64,000 nucleotides of DNA from Chitinophaga japonensis (GTDB taxonomy: Bacteria; Bacteroidota; Bacteroidia; Chitinophagales; Chitinophagaceae). Location: the NCBI RefSeq assembly GCF_007830125.1, contig NZ_VLLG01000006.1:310001-374000 (forward strand), given 5' to 3'. Positions 50,061 to 58,852 of this stretch are shown here, in pieces; positions within the stretch are counted from its first letter, which is position 1, and every line of letters starts with the position of its first letter. The translations under genes and the position numbers were made by a program. The notes under the pieces were generated by a model. That model did not search any database. It was not told the origin of the DNA and saw only the letters and a list, made by a program, of their open reading frames with translations.

Positions 50061-50822
50061 ATGCTGACGATTAAAAATCTGCACGCAGAAGTAGACGGAA
50101 AAGAAATACTGAAGGGCATTGACCTGGAGATCCCGAAAGGTGAAGTGCATGCCATCATGGGGCCCAACGGTTCCGGCAAAAGCTCACTGGCTTCTGTGCT
50201 GGCAGGCCGCGAAAATTACACCGTAACACAGGGCGAAGTGATATTTGAAGGCAAGGACCTGCTGGAAATGTCACCGGAAGACCGCGCCCGCGAGGGGGTG
50301 TTCCTGGCTTTCCAGTACCCGGTGGAAATACCCGGCGTATCCAACATCAACTTCCTGAAAACAGCGCTGAACGAGATCAGGGCCTACAAGGGGCTCCCTG
50401 CGCTGGAAGCCAAGGAATTTCTCAAGCTTACAAAGGAAAAGCAACAACTGGTAGACTTCAACGCCAACCTGATGAACCGTTCCCTCAACGAAGGGTTCTC
50501 CGGCGGTGAAAAGAAGCGGAATGAAATATTCCAACTGGCCATGCTGGACCCGAAACTGGGTATCCTGGATGAAACAGACTCCGGCCTGGACATCGATGCG
50601 CTGCGTATTGTAGCCAATGGTGTGAACAAGCTGCGCAGCACGGAAAAATCCTTCCTGGTCATCACCCACTACCAGCGCCTGCTGGAGTACATCGTGCCGG
50701 ATTTTGTGCACGTACTGTACGATGGCCGTATCGTAAAGACCGGCACCAAGGAACTGGCGCTGGAGCTGGAAGAAAAAGGCTACGACTGGCTGAAGGAAAC
50801 CGTTGTGCACGAAAACGTTTAA
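50061..50822 (+). CDS. sufC: Fe-S cluster assembly ATPase SufC
   Basis: 253 residues. Walker [10 protein letters not shown] (34-42), the SufC-specific [10 protein letters not shown] signature in [14 protein letters not shown], and Walker [15 protein letters not shown]. SufC is the ABC-type ATPase that drives the SufBCD scaffold. The gene sits between two AT-rich repeat elements. Length is standard (250). Confidence 0.97.
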   Translation: MLTIKNLHAEVDGKEILKGIDLEIPKGEVHAIMGPNGSGKSSLASVLAGRENYTVTQGEVIFEGKDLLEMSPEDRAREGVFLAFQYPVEIPGVSNINFLKTALNEIRAYKGLPALEAKEFLKLTKEKQQLVDFNANLMNRSLNEGFSGGEKKRNEIFQLAMLDPKLGILDETDSGLDIDALRIVANGVNKLRSTEKSFLVITHYQRLLEYIVPDFVHVLYDGRIVKTGTKELALELEEKGYDWLKETVVHENV

Positions 50823-50826
50823 ATTC

Positions 50827-50930
50827 AATTAATAATGAATAATTAATAATGAATAATACCCGTTATACAGGTGTTTCGATGAAACTTAACTGTTACGATT
50901 ATTAATTATTAATTGTTAATTATTAATTAA
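50827..50930. repeat. AT-rich inverted-repeat element, copy 3 (sufC-sufD spacer)
   Basis: Left arm is AATTAATAATGAATAATTAA followed by TAATGAATAA, right arm CGATTATTAATTATTAATTG then TTAATTATTAATTAA. Core GTGTTTCGATGAAACTTAAC (then TGTTACGA), with GTTTC-GAT-GAAAC a perfect hairpin. The core matches copy 1 at about 20 of 28 positions. Confidence 0.75.
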
Positions 50931-50946
50931 CTAATTAGTTGAAGCA

Positions 50947-52266
50947 ATGATCAGCGATATAACATTACCATTCTATCAATATATCCTGGAAGGGGGTAAC
51001 GGGCTTACGCCAAAGGACGATGCGCTGCACGCGCTGCGTCAGGAGGCGCTGACAAGGTTCAGAAGCCTGGGGCTGCCCGACCTGAAAACGGAAGCCTGGC
51101 GAAACACCAACATACAACGGATACTGAAGGAACAGCCTTTCATCCTGCAACAGCAGGCGTTCCCGGTAACTGCAGACCAGGTGGCGCCTGCTTTCATCCC
51201 GGGCCTCTCCTGCTATACGGCCGTGCTGGTAAACGGGCACCTGCAGCCGGAACTGTCCGAGCTGCCCGCTGCCAAAGACGTGACCGTCAGTAAACTCAGC
51301 GATGCCGTGCAGCAAAGCGGTTTCCAGGCCTTTTTCGACAAGCACCCGCACCTGGCGGAGCAGCCTTTTGCCGCGCTGAACACCGCCCTGTTTGCCGACG
51401 GGCTTTTCCTGGAACTGAAGGCTAACGCCGTACTGGACAAGCCGCTGCATATCGTACATATTTATACCGTAACGCAGCATGCCTTCCTACAGCCCCGCCA
51501 CCTGTGGATCGCGCATCCGCACGCGCAGGCTACCGTAATTGAAAGTTCCCTGGGACTGCATCCCGATGCCGTGGCCTTTGTGAATGGCGTGAGCGAGATC
51601 GTGCTGGAGGAGAATGCGGAGCTGTGGCACTACAACCTGCAGAACATGGCGGAGAACAGCCGCCACGTGCACCAAACGGCCGCCAGGCAGCAAACCTACA
51701 GCCGTTACCATCACTATAACTTCACCTTGCCCCATGCCACCCTGGTGCGCAACAACCTCAGCGTGGCGCTGAACGGCAGCTATACGGAAACAGACTTGCA
51801 CGGCCTGTACCTGGCTACCGGCCAGCAGCATGTGGACAATCATACTTTTGTGGACCACCTGGTGCCCAACTGCAACAGCAACGAGCTGTACAAAGGCGTG
51901 CTGCTGGACAATGCCGACGGCGTGTTCACCGGCCGCATACACGTGCACCAGGATGCGCAGAAGACCAACGCTTTCCAGCAGAACAACAACCTGCTGCTGA
52001 GCGACAAGGCCAATATCAATTCCCAGCCGCAACTGGAAATATACGCCGACGATGTGAAATGCAGCCACGGCTTTACCGTAGGTCAGTTCAGCGAAGAATC
52101 GCTGTTCTACCTCCGCTCCCGCGGCATTGGCGCAGAAGCCGCCAGAACGCTGCTGGTAAATGCCTTTGCCTTTGACATCACGGACCAGGTGCATATCCCG
52201 GCCCTGCAACAGCACCTGACGGAGCAGATCCAGCAATATGTGAGCCGGGAAACAATTAGTAATTAA
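50947..52266 (+). CDS. sufD: Fe-S cluster assembly protein SufD
   Basis: 439 residues. The N-terminus has LGLPDLKTEAWRNTNIQRIL; the beta-helix core and C-terminus have NNNLLLSDKANINSQPQLEIYADDVKCSHGFTVGQ-type motif, here YADDVKCSHGFTVG, and YLRSRGIGAEAARTLLVNAF. SufD pairs with SufB in the scaffold and aids iron entry. Shorter than SufB by the usual amount. The stop is at the edge of the fourth AT-rich element. Confidence 0.96.
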   Translation: MISDITLPFYQYILEGGNGLTPKDDALHALRQEALTRFRSLGLPDLKTEAWRNTNIQRILKEQPFILQQQAFPVTADQVAPAFIPGLSCYTAVLVNGHLQPELSELPAAKDVTVSKLSDAVQQSGFQAFFDKHPHLAEQPFAALNTALFADGLFLELKANAVLDKPLHIVHIYTVTQHAFLQPRHLWIAHPHAQATVIESSLGLHPDAVAFVNGVSEIVLEENAELWHYNLQNMAENSRHVHQTAARQQTYSRYHHYNFTLPHATLVRNNLSVALNGSYTETDLHGLYLATGQQHVDNHTFVDHLVPNCNSNELYKGVLLDNADGVFTGRIHVHQDAQKTNAFQQNNNLLLSDKANINSQPQLEIYADDVKCSHGFTVGQFSEESLFYLRSRGIGAEAARTLLVNAFAFDITDQVHIPALQQHLTEQIQQYVSRETISN

Positions 52267-52362
52267 TAATTAAAAATGAATAATTAATAATCGTATCAAT
52301 AATACCCTCACAGCTCACTTGTGTAACGGATATTATTAATTGTCAGTTATTCATTATTAATG
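52258..52362. repeat. AT-rich inverted-repeat element, copy 4 (sufD-sufS spacer)
   Basis: AGTAATTAATAATTAAAAAT then GAATAATTAATAA at the left and GGATATTATTAATTGTCAGT then TATTCATTATTAAT at the right form imperfect inverted arms around a core with CAGCTCACTTGTGTAACGGA. More diverged than copies 1-3. It overlaps the last codons of sufD. Confidence 0.6.
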
Positions 52363-52372
52363 CAACGAAAGC

Positions 52373-53620
52373 ATGAACCATATATCAGCAATAGCACCCC
52401 CGTTGGACGTAGCGCGTATAAGAAAGGATTTCCCGCTGTTGCAGCAGGCCACTGTGTACGGCCTGCCGCTGGTATACCTTGATAATGCCGCCACTACCCA
52501 GAAACCACAGGTAGTGCTGGATACGCTGGAACAATATTACACCGGCTACAACAGCAACGTGCACCGCGGCGTGCACCAGTTGAGCCAGCAGGCTACAGAA
52601 GCCTATGAGCTGGCCCGTAAAACGGTGGCCGCCTATCTCAATGCGGAGCATACACAGGAGATCATTTTTACCAAGGGCACCACGGACAGCATTAACCTGG
52701 TGGCCAGCAGCTACGGCCGCAAATTCCTGCAGCCGGGCGATGCGGTGCTGATCTCCGCCATGGAGCACCATTCCAACATCGTGCCCTGGCAAATGATCTG
52801 TGAAGAGCGGGGCGCCGAGCTGAAAGTGATCCCCATCAACGAGCGCGGTGAGCTGCGCATGGATGCTTTCAGCCAACTGCTGGACGAGCGCGTGAAGATC
52901 GTGGCCGTTACCTGCGTGTCCAATACCCTGGGCACCATCAATCCCGTAAAGGATATCATCGCCCAGGCCCATGCCCGCAACATACCCGTACTGCTGGACG
53001 CCGCGCAGGGTGTGCAGCATATGGCCATAGACGTGCAGGAGCTGCAGCCGGATTTCCTGGCCTTTTCCGGGCACAAGATCTACGGGCCTACCGGTATCGG
53101 CGTGCTGTACGGCAAACAGGAATGGCTGGAAAAGATGCCTCCCTACCAGGGCGGTGGCGACATGATCAAGACCGTTACCTTTGCCAGGACCACTTATAAT
53201 GAGCTGCCTTACAAGTTTGAAGCAGGCACCCCGCACGTGGCCGGCGCCATTGGCCTGGAAGCTGCGCTGAACTATGTAAAGCTGGTAGGTATTGACAAGA
53301 TACAGCAATGGGAAGAGCAACTGCAGGACTATGCGCTGCAGGCCCTGCAGCAGGTAGAAGGACTGCGCCTGATAGGCCAGGCCGCCCACCGTGCCGCTTC
53401 CATTTCCTTCCTGGTAGGCGATATCCACCCCTACGACCTGGGCGAACTGCTGGACAAGCAGGGCATAGCGGTGCGCACCGGCCACCACTGCACGGAGCCG
53501 TTGATGGACCTGTTCGGGATACCCGGCACGGTACGTGCGTCCCTGTCCATGTACAATACCTTTGAAGATATAGACAAGCTGGTAGCAGCCGTGCACAAGG
53601 CCGCCGCCATGCTGAGATAA
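52373..53620 (+). CDS. sufS: SufS-type cysteine desulfurase
   Basis: 415 residues. The PLP lysine is Lys235 in FSGHKIYGPTG; the sulfur-accepting cysteine is Cys373 in RTGHHCTEPL. VYLDNAATTQKP, MEHHSNIVPW and VGDIHPYDLGELLDKQGI are typical of group II desulfurases. It takes sulfur from L-cysteine and passes persulfide to SufE. Start chosen at ATG 52373 (NHISAIAPP). SufE follows after 10 bases. Confidence 0.97.
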   Translation: MNHISAIAPPLDVARIRKDFPLLQQATVYGLPLVYLDNAATTQKPQVVLDTLEQYYTGYNSNVHRGVHQLSQQATEAYELARKTVAAYLNAEHTQEIIFTKGTTDSINLVASSYGRKFLQPGDAVLISAMEHHSNIVPWQMICEERGAELKVIPINERGELRMDAFSQLLDERVKIVAVTCVSNTLGTINPVKDIIAQAHARNIPVLLDAAQGVQHMAIDVQELQPDFLAFSGHKIYGPTGIGVLYGKQEWLEKMPPYQGGGDMIKTVTFARTTYNELPYKFEAGTPHVAGAIGLEAALNYVKLVGIDKIQQWEEQLQDYALQALQQVEGLRLIGQAAHRAASISFLVGDIHPYDLGELLDKQGIAVRTGHHCTEPLMDLFGIPGTVRASLSMYNTFEDIDKLVAAVHKAAAMLR

Positions 53621-53630
53621 ACAAGCGCGC

Positions 53631-54056
53631 ATGACGATCAAAGAAAAACAGGACGAGCTGATAGCGGACTTTTCCCTGATGGAGAACTGGATGGATAAAT
53701 ACGAATATATTATTCAACTGGGAAAAGAACTGCCGCTGATAGACGAGCAATATAAAACAGACGATAACCTGATCAAGGGCTGCCAGTCAAGGGTATGGCT
53801 GCACACAGAACTGAAGGACGGGAAACTGTTCTTTACCGGCGACAGCGATGCCGTGATCACCAAGGGACTGGTCAGCCTCATGATATCCGCCCTGTCCGGG
53901 CATACACCTAAGGAAATAGCCGAAACCGAGATTTATTTCATTGACGCCATCGGCCTGCGCAATCACCTGTCCCCCACCCGCTCCAACGGGCTGCTCAGCA
54001 TGCTGAAGCAGATGAAAATGTACGCAGTAGCCTATATGGCCAAACAAGCTAACTGA
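53631..54056 (+). CDS. sufE: Sulfur acceptor SufE
   Basis: 141 residues. The active-site Cys is Cys51 in LIKGCQSRVWL. SufE stimulates SufS by accepting its persulfide and delivering sulfur to SufB. The rest (MISALSGHTPKEIAETEIYF) is typical. Length is normal. Just 2 bases separate it from the next gene, so they are probably co-translated. Confidence 0.95.
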   Translation: MTIKEKQDELIADFSLMENWMDKYEYIIQLGKELPLIDEQYKTDDNLIKGCQSRVWLHTELKDGKLFFTGDSDAVITKGLVSLMISALSGHTPKEIAETEIYFIDAIGLRNHLSPTRSNGLLSMLKQMKMYAVAYMAKQAN

Positions 54057-54058
54057 TC

Positions 54059-54373
54059 ATGGAAGCAGCACAAACACTCAGGGATAAGATAGAAGCCACG
54101 CTCAGAACCGTATATGACCCGGAAATACCGGTGAATATCTTTGAGCTGGGACTGGTATACGAAATCAAGATCGGAGATGCAGGAAGGGTCAACATTATCA
54201 TGACCCTCACGGCGCCGGGCTGCCCCGTGGCCGGCGACATTGTGATGGAAGTGGACCAGAAAGTGCGCGCCATAGAAGGCGTATCCGATGTGGATGTACA
54301 CCTCACCTTTGATCCGCCCTGGACCAAAGACATGATGACCGAAGAAGCCCGGCTGGAGCTGGGATTCATGTAA
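54059..54373 (+). CDS. SufT-like MIP18/DUF59 protein
   Basis: 104 residues. Contains VYDPEIPVNIFELGLVYEI, LTAPGCPVAGDIVMEV and VHLTFDPPWTKDMMTEEARL, the DUF59 signature. In SUF systems such proteins (SufT) help cluster maturation; the single Cys in PGCPV is the conserved one. It ends the suf run; the gene at 54454 has its own promoter. Confidence 0.9.
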   Translation: MEAAQTLRDKIEATLRTVYDPEIPVNIFELGLVYEIKIGDAGRVNIIMTLTAPGCPVAGDIVMEVDQKVRAIEGVSDVDVHLTFDPPWTKDMMTEEARLELGFM

Positions 54374-54407
54374 TACATATTTATTTTCATATAGTAGTAT
54401 AATTTCA

Positions 54408-54415
54408 TATCTTTG
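54408..54415 (+). promoter_or_regulatory. Probable -7 element of LamG lipoprotein gene
   Basis: TATCTTTG matches TAnnTTTG exactly, 38 bases before the start at 54454, and is followed by CGCG. No convincing -33 TTG lies at the right distance. Confidence 0.45.
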
Positions 54416-54453
54416 CGCGTTCACAAGAGAATCGCTATACCTAAAATCAAAGT

Positions 54454-55320
54454 ATGAAATTATTCAGATTGTTGCCCTTCGCAGTAGTGGCTTACCTGCT
54501 TTTCTGGTCCAGCTCCACTACCCTGACCTCCTGTACCACTGATGCTAATGACACCATTGTGATCAGGGATACCACTATCATCAAGGACACCGTTACCATC
54601 CGGGATACCGTTACGGTGAGAGACAGCGCCTGCCATGATGAGGAAGGGCTGATCGCCTATTATAACTTTAACGGCGGTACGCTGAAAGACAGCAGCGGAA
54701 ACGGCAACCATATTGTTTTCAACAATGCTACCCCTACTACCGACCGCTTTGGCCGCGCCAACAACGCCTACCTGTTCAACGGCAGCAGCAGCTACATGCG
54801 GGTAACGCAAAATGCCGGCCTCAACCCTGCCAATATCACCATTATGGCGATTATAAAGGTGAACGGTTTTTATCCCGGCCTGTGCCATGGCAATGATATT
54901 GTTACCAAAGGCTTTGACAGGAGTGATGGCTTTTACTGCCTGCGTTTTTCTGACAATGCCGATTGTTATGCTCCTGCAGACACCAATATCCATATTTTCT
55001 ACGGCGCATATGGTGACAAGATATTTACACCAACCGGAAGCTCCGCTGTAGGAGATTCTTCTTTTGTTAGAACTGGGCAATGGTATACCGTTATTTATAC
55101 ATATGATGGAGTGGATTCCAAGCTCTATATCAATGGCGCTTTGAAGAAAACATTCCGTCGTACAGCCGTGTTCACTCCCAATAACGCAGATGTCTACATC
55201 GGGAGAAGCGAGAACTCACAATACCCCTTCTGGTTCAATGGCGTTATTGACGAAGTACGGATCTATAACCGGGCGGTATCCGCATCCGAAGTAAGCAGGC
55301 TAAGCACGCTGCAAAACTAA
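54454..55320 (+). CDS. LamG/concanavalin-like lipoprotein with short repeat linker
   Basis: 288 residues. Lipobox LTSC, then a linker of repeating Asp-Thr units (IVIRDTTIIKDTVTIRDT). From about 65 on is a LamG/concanavalin-A-like domain: GLIAYYNFNGGTLKDSSGNG at its start, VTQNAGLNPANITIMAIIKV, and WFNGVIDEVRIYNRAVSASE at its end, which is typical of LamG_3. Such proteins usually bind glycans or cell surfaces. It is exposed as a lipoprotein, no catalytic domain is attached. A strong terminator follows. Confidence 0.85.
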   Translation: MKLFRLLPFAVVAYLLFWSSSTTLTSCTTDANDTIVIRDTTIIKDTVTIRDTVTVRDSACHDEEGLIAYYNFNGGTLKDSSGNGNHIVFNNATPTTDRFGRANNAYLFNGSSSYMRVTQNAGLNPANITIMAIIKVNGFYPGLCHGNDIVTKGFDRSDGFYCLRFSDNADCYAPADTNIHIFYGAYGDKIFTPTGSSAVGDSSFVRTGQWYTVIYTYDGVDSKLYINGALKKTFRRTAVFTPNNADVYIGRSENSQYPFWFNGVIDEVRIYNRAVSASEVSRLSTLQN

Positions 55321-55349
55321 TTGTTGTACCAGCTTCTTGCCTCATAAAG

Positions 55350-55390
55350 CAGGTGTCTCATGAGTAATGAGACACCTGTTTTATTTTTTT
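55350..55390. terminator. Bidirectional terminator between LamG and DUF5107 genes
   Basis: CAGGTGTCTCAT (55350-55361) and ATGAGACACCTG (55367-55378) are a perfect 12-bp stem with a 5-base loop, followed on + by TTTTATTTTTTT. It terminates the LamG gene; its sequence also encodes the last residues of the DUF5107 gene on the - strand (VSHYS). Confidence 0.85.
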
Positions 55391-58300
55391 ATCTACCATC
55401 TCCCGGTGTATGTGTGCACCAATATGGTAATGGTCTGCCGCCAGCACCTCCTCGAACATGCGCGCGGCGGGCGCTGTTTTGCCCAGCCCCAGTTGCCCCA
55501 GCCCTACCAGGTACGTGCAATGCAGGCGGTTGCGCCGGTTCAGGTCATCGTCCCAAATCAGCAGGTCCGGCAGGGATACGGCAAAGTAGTCGATCTTTAC
55601 CTCGTCAAACAAATGTGCTTCCCCGTAATCCACCAGTTTATTGAAGCGGCTGCGGGCTTCCTCCGTGCGCTGCAGTTGCAGCAATGCCAGGCCCTGGTAA
55701 AAGATCTTGTCCGGCTGCTGGTCATTGTAATACATGGCAGCAGAGGGTACGGAGAGGCCGGTGGCAGCGCGTTCCCAGCAGGCAGTAGCTTCATCCGTTT
55801 GTCCCAGGCCGGCATAGGCGCAGCCACTCCAGTAATCAATATCATTTTCCTGCGCACCATGCAGCTTGCCTTCACCCAGGTTATGCGGGTAGTGCCTGGC
55901 CTGCTCCAGCAGTTCCAGCGCTTTCGTATATTCAGCAGTGTTAATAGCCGCTTTGGCCATGGCCAGCAGGCTGTATACATATTGGAAGGTCACCTTGCCT
56001 TCTCCCCCTTCCCAGGGATGGAAATTACGCTGCATTAGCAGCGTGTAGGCATCAGTGTGCCTACCCAGCAGGTTGTACAGGGTGATCTTTTCCAGGTACA
56101 GGTCGTCCCTGTCCTGCACCAGGGCCGGGTATTTTTCCAGCAGCGCCAGCCGTTCGGCGGCCGGCTTGTTCAGGCGCTTGTACAACTGGTCCAGCTCCAT
56201 GAGAATGCGGGCGTCGGTCTCATCCAGTGCAAAGGCTTTCTCCAGGCTGGCGGCTGCGGCCGCCGGCTGCTGCTTTTTATTGAACAGGGCCAGCGCCAGG
56301 TTGCGGTGCACCGTAGAGAGGCTGCCATCCAGTTCCCGCGACCGTTCCCAGCAGGCCATCGCCTGGTCGTATTGCCGGTAATGGTACCAGTAATTGCCCA
56401 GGTAATAAGGCGCCCGTGCATCTTCCGGGTGCTGCTGCAGGGCCAGTTGCAGGGCCAGGGCGGCTTCCTGCTGGTGCGGAAAGCAATAGTCCGGCGCGGC
56501 TTTGGCGGCCGCTTCCCAGTAGCGTTGCGCTGCCGGCCCGTCCCCGGCTTCCCAGGCAAAGGCGGCCATGAAGTACCAGGCCAGCGGGTATACCTGCGTT
56601 TGCTGGTCAATACCCGTTTGCAACAACTGCAGGGCTTCCGGGTACATACCGGCCGCCTGGTAGTCCAGCGCGTACTCCATGTAATTATGAATATTACCGC
56701 GCAGCAGGGTTTTCCATTCCTGCAGCACCTCTTCCGAACCTGTCAGCAGGTATTTTTCGTAATGCGCCCCGGCATTGAAGCGATCCAACTGCAGGGAGGC
56801 ATCCGCCCATTCCAGTGCAGCGGCAGCATTGCCCTGCCTGCGCAGCACGGCTACCAGCAGGTGGCGGGTTTTGTGGTGGTGCCAGTTGGCATGCAGGGAG
56901 CGGGTAGCTTCCTCCAGCGCAGTATCCCAATGCTCCTGCAAGGCAGAGATAAGCGCCAGTTGATAATAGCCGGCGGCCTGCCAGGCGGCATTCCATACGG
57001 CTTTGTGAAAAGCCGCATAGGCTTCCGGTATGCGCTGCTGCCAGCGCAGGCACAGGCCCAGGTTATAGTATGGCTCCCCGTCGTAAGGGTTTGGGTTGCG
57101 GCCGGTCAGCGTATCGATGGCGCTGCGGAAACAGCTTTCCGCGTCCTGCAGCAGCAGGCGGCGCAGGTACCACTTGCCCAGGGCGTTGTTGCAGCGCACG
57201 TCCCCGGGATCGCGGCGCAGCCCTTCCCGGTAGTAAACCACGGGATCGTAGGTGGCATGCCGGTACTGCTCCAGGTGCAGGCCGGTCAGGTACAACTGCT
57301 CGATATGCGCGATCTCTTCCGGGGCGCGGGCGGCGCGGGCCGGCTGCGGCATAGGCTGCACCGTTTCCGGTGCGGGCTGCCAGGACAGCATGGGCTTCCC
57401 TTTTGCGTCGTATATGCTGATGCGGTAGTCCGTTGGGCGCCCGGCCTGCGGCAGGGGTACCTGCATCTCTTCGTAGCCTGCCGGCGCCAGGTCCATGATA
57501 CGGTCCCATATTTCCCGGTCCTGGTAATACAGCACAGCGCGGCTTTGCGGGAAACGGCCGGTAGCATAGAGCTTCAGCGTCGCTATATCGCCGCTGAATT
57601 CAAGGTTCAGCACCAGGTCCCTGCTGGCATTCTTCACCAAGCCCACCTGGCTGTAAGGCATAAAATACTGCCGGAAACTCTTTTCCTCGTAAGGCATGAG
57701 CCAGGAAAAATCCGGCTGGTTGTCCGTATACACCCCGCACATCAGCTCTATATAAGGGCCGTCGGCATCCGTGAGGTTGCGGTCCCAGGCCTGTCCGAAA
57801 TCGCTGTTGCCCCAGGTCCATTGCTTCTTACCAGGCGATACGTGATGATTGGCCACGTGCAGCAGCCCCGCCCGGGTATCGTGCTCATAGCCGCCTACAA
57901 AATCATAACCGGAGGTAATGGCCATGTAGGAAGTAGGCACGGGTATATTGCGGTAGCGGGAAATATCCACGCCGGCGGAATAATCCACCTTATAGTAAGT
58001 GCCGGTAGCTACCGGGAAACGGGATACGTCCCGCTTGCCATGATCGAACACGGCATGCACATCCGGCGGGAACACGGACTGGTAATGCTCGTTTACATGC
58101 ACGGCGGGGTTGGCCCACCAGAGAAAGGTTTGGGGCAGCGGGGTGCGGTTGTACAACTGCACCTTTATTTCCAGGTAGGCCTTATCCGGGTGCAACGTGA
58201 AACCGGCCATGCCCTTGGTACGGAACATGCGTTCCAGCTCACTGCACCATACGGTAACGCTGCCATCCGGGAAATGCTCGATGGTCCAGTCCACCGGCTC

Positions 58301-58681
58301 ATAAGTGCCGGGGCGGTGGTGCTGGGGCCAGTTAAATTCTATGCCGCCTGATATCCAGGGGCCGGTAAGGCCTACCAGCGCAGGTTTTATCACCTGGTTA
58401 CAGTACACGAAATGCCGTTGCCGCACCTTGTCATACGCCTTTTGTATACGGCCGCCCAGTTGGGGCAGTATCATGATCAGCAGGTAATCATTTTCCAGGA
58501 ATACCGCCTGCCATTCCTGGTCGGTCTTTTCATCCAGTATTTTCTCTACTACCGGGTACGGGTATACGGCGCCGCTGCTGCCCTGGTACACTCTTTTTTC
58601 CAGGAACACAGGATGCTTTTCAGGCTGCCCGATCCCGTAAGTAGGAATACGGACGGCCTGCTGCCAGGCTTTAACTTCCAT
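55358..58681 (-). CDS. DUF5107 protein with TPR repeats
   Basis: 1,107 residues. The N-terminal ~400 residues (PTYGIGQPEKHPVFLEKRVYQ, LPQLGGRIQKAYDK, VGLTGPWISGGIEFNWPQHH) match DUF5107, a galactose-mutarotase-like beta sandwich. From about residue 440 the rest is helical with TPR-like motifs, such as APYYLGNYWYHYRQYDQAMA and EEARSRFNKL. No signal peptide. The upstream sugar porter and AraC regulator on the same strand suggest a role in sugar metabolism (an intracellular carbohydrate-binding or -converting protein; inference). Its C-terminal codons overlap a terminator. Confidence 0.88.
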   Translation of the reverse strand: MEVKAWQQAVRIPTYGIGQPEKHPVFLEKRVYQGSSGAVYPYPVVEKILDEKTDQEWQAVFLENDYLLIMILPQLGGRIQKAYDKVRQRHFVYCNQVIKPALVGLTGPWISGGIEFNWPQHHRPGTYEPVDWTIEHFPDGSVTVWCSELERMFRTKGMAGFTLHPDKAYLEIKVQLYNRTPLPQTFLWWANPAVHVNEHYQSVFPPDVHAVFDHGKRDVSRFPVATGTYYKVDYSAGVDISRYRNIPVPTSYMAITSGYDFVGGYEHDTRAGLLHVANHHVSPGKKQWTWGNSDFGQAWDRNLTDADGPYIELMCGVYTDNQPDFSWLMPYEEKSFRQYFMPYSQVGLVKNASRDLVLNLEFSGDIATLKLYATGRFPQSRAVLYYQDREIWDRIMDLAPAGYEEMQVPLPQAGRPTDYRISIYDAKGKPMLSWQPAPETVQPMPQPARAARAPEEIAHIEQLYLTGLHLEQYRHATYDPVVYYREGLRRDPGDVRCNNALGKWYLRRLLLQDAESCFRSAIDTLTGRNPNPYDGEPYYNLGLCLRWQQRIPEAYAAFHKAVWNAAWQAAGYYQLALISALQEHWDTALEEATRSLHANWHHHKTRHLLVAVLRRQGNAAAALEWADASLQLDRFNAGAHYEKYLLTGSEEVLQEWKTLLRGNIHNYMEYALDYQAAGMYPEALQLLQTGIDQQTQVYPLAWYFMAAFAWEAGDGPAAQRYWEAAAKAAPDYCFPHQQEAALALQLALQQHPEDARAPYYLGNYWYHYRQYDQAMACWERSRELDGSLSTVHRNLALALFNKKQQPAAAAASLEKAFALDETDARILMELDQLYKRLNKPAAERLALLEKYPALVQDRDDLYLEKITLYNLLGRHTDAYTLLMQRNFHPWEGGEGKVTFQYVYSLLAMAKAAINTAEYTKALELLEQARHYPHNLGEGKLHGAQENDIDYWSGCAYAGLGQTDEATACWERAATGLSVPSAAMYYNDQQPDKIFYQGLALLQLQRTEEARSRFNKLVDYGEAHLFDEVKIDYFAVSLPDLLIWDDDLNRRNRLHCTYLVGLGQLGLGKTAPAARMFEEVLAADHYHIGAHIHREMVDKKIKQVSHYS

Positions 58682-58720
58682 GATGATCTGAGTTTATCTG
58701 ATTAAACGGTTAATAAAGGA

Positions 58721-58852
58721 GAATGATAGATGTAAAATTCCAAATGTAAAATGTAAAAGCTGGTGATATGTGCAAGTAAGACAGCAAAGTCCCATGAAAG
58801 CATGTCTATAAACTTTTACATCTATCATTTTACATTTGAAATTTTACATTTT
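58721..58852. repeat. Inverted-repeat element with TTTTACATTT-type arms
   Basis: Left arm GATAGATGTAAAATTCC then AAATGTAAAATGTAAAAG, right arm CTTTTACATCTATCATTTTA then CATTTGAAATTTTACATTTT, arranged around a ~53-base core. The core read on - contains CTTTCATGGGACTTTGCTG, resembling the cores of the AT-rich elements. Its right arm encodes the last residues (NVKFQM) of the sugar porter on the - strand. Confidence 0.62.

Noticed and set aside
52385-53641. A 418-codon - strand frame opposite sufS
   Set aside because: Antisense shadow; sufS carries the PLP Lys and catalytic Cys on the + strand.
56057-58351. A 764-codon open frame on the + strand opposite the DUF5107 gene
   Set aside because: Antisense to a gene with a recognised domain plan; the GC-rich codon pattern opens the opposite strand. 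The translation has no known motif.
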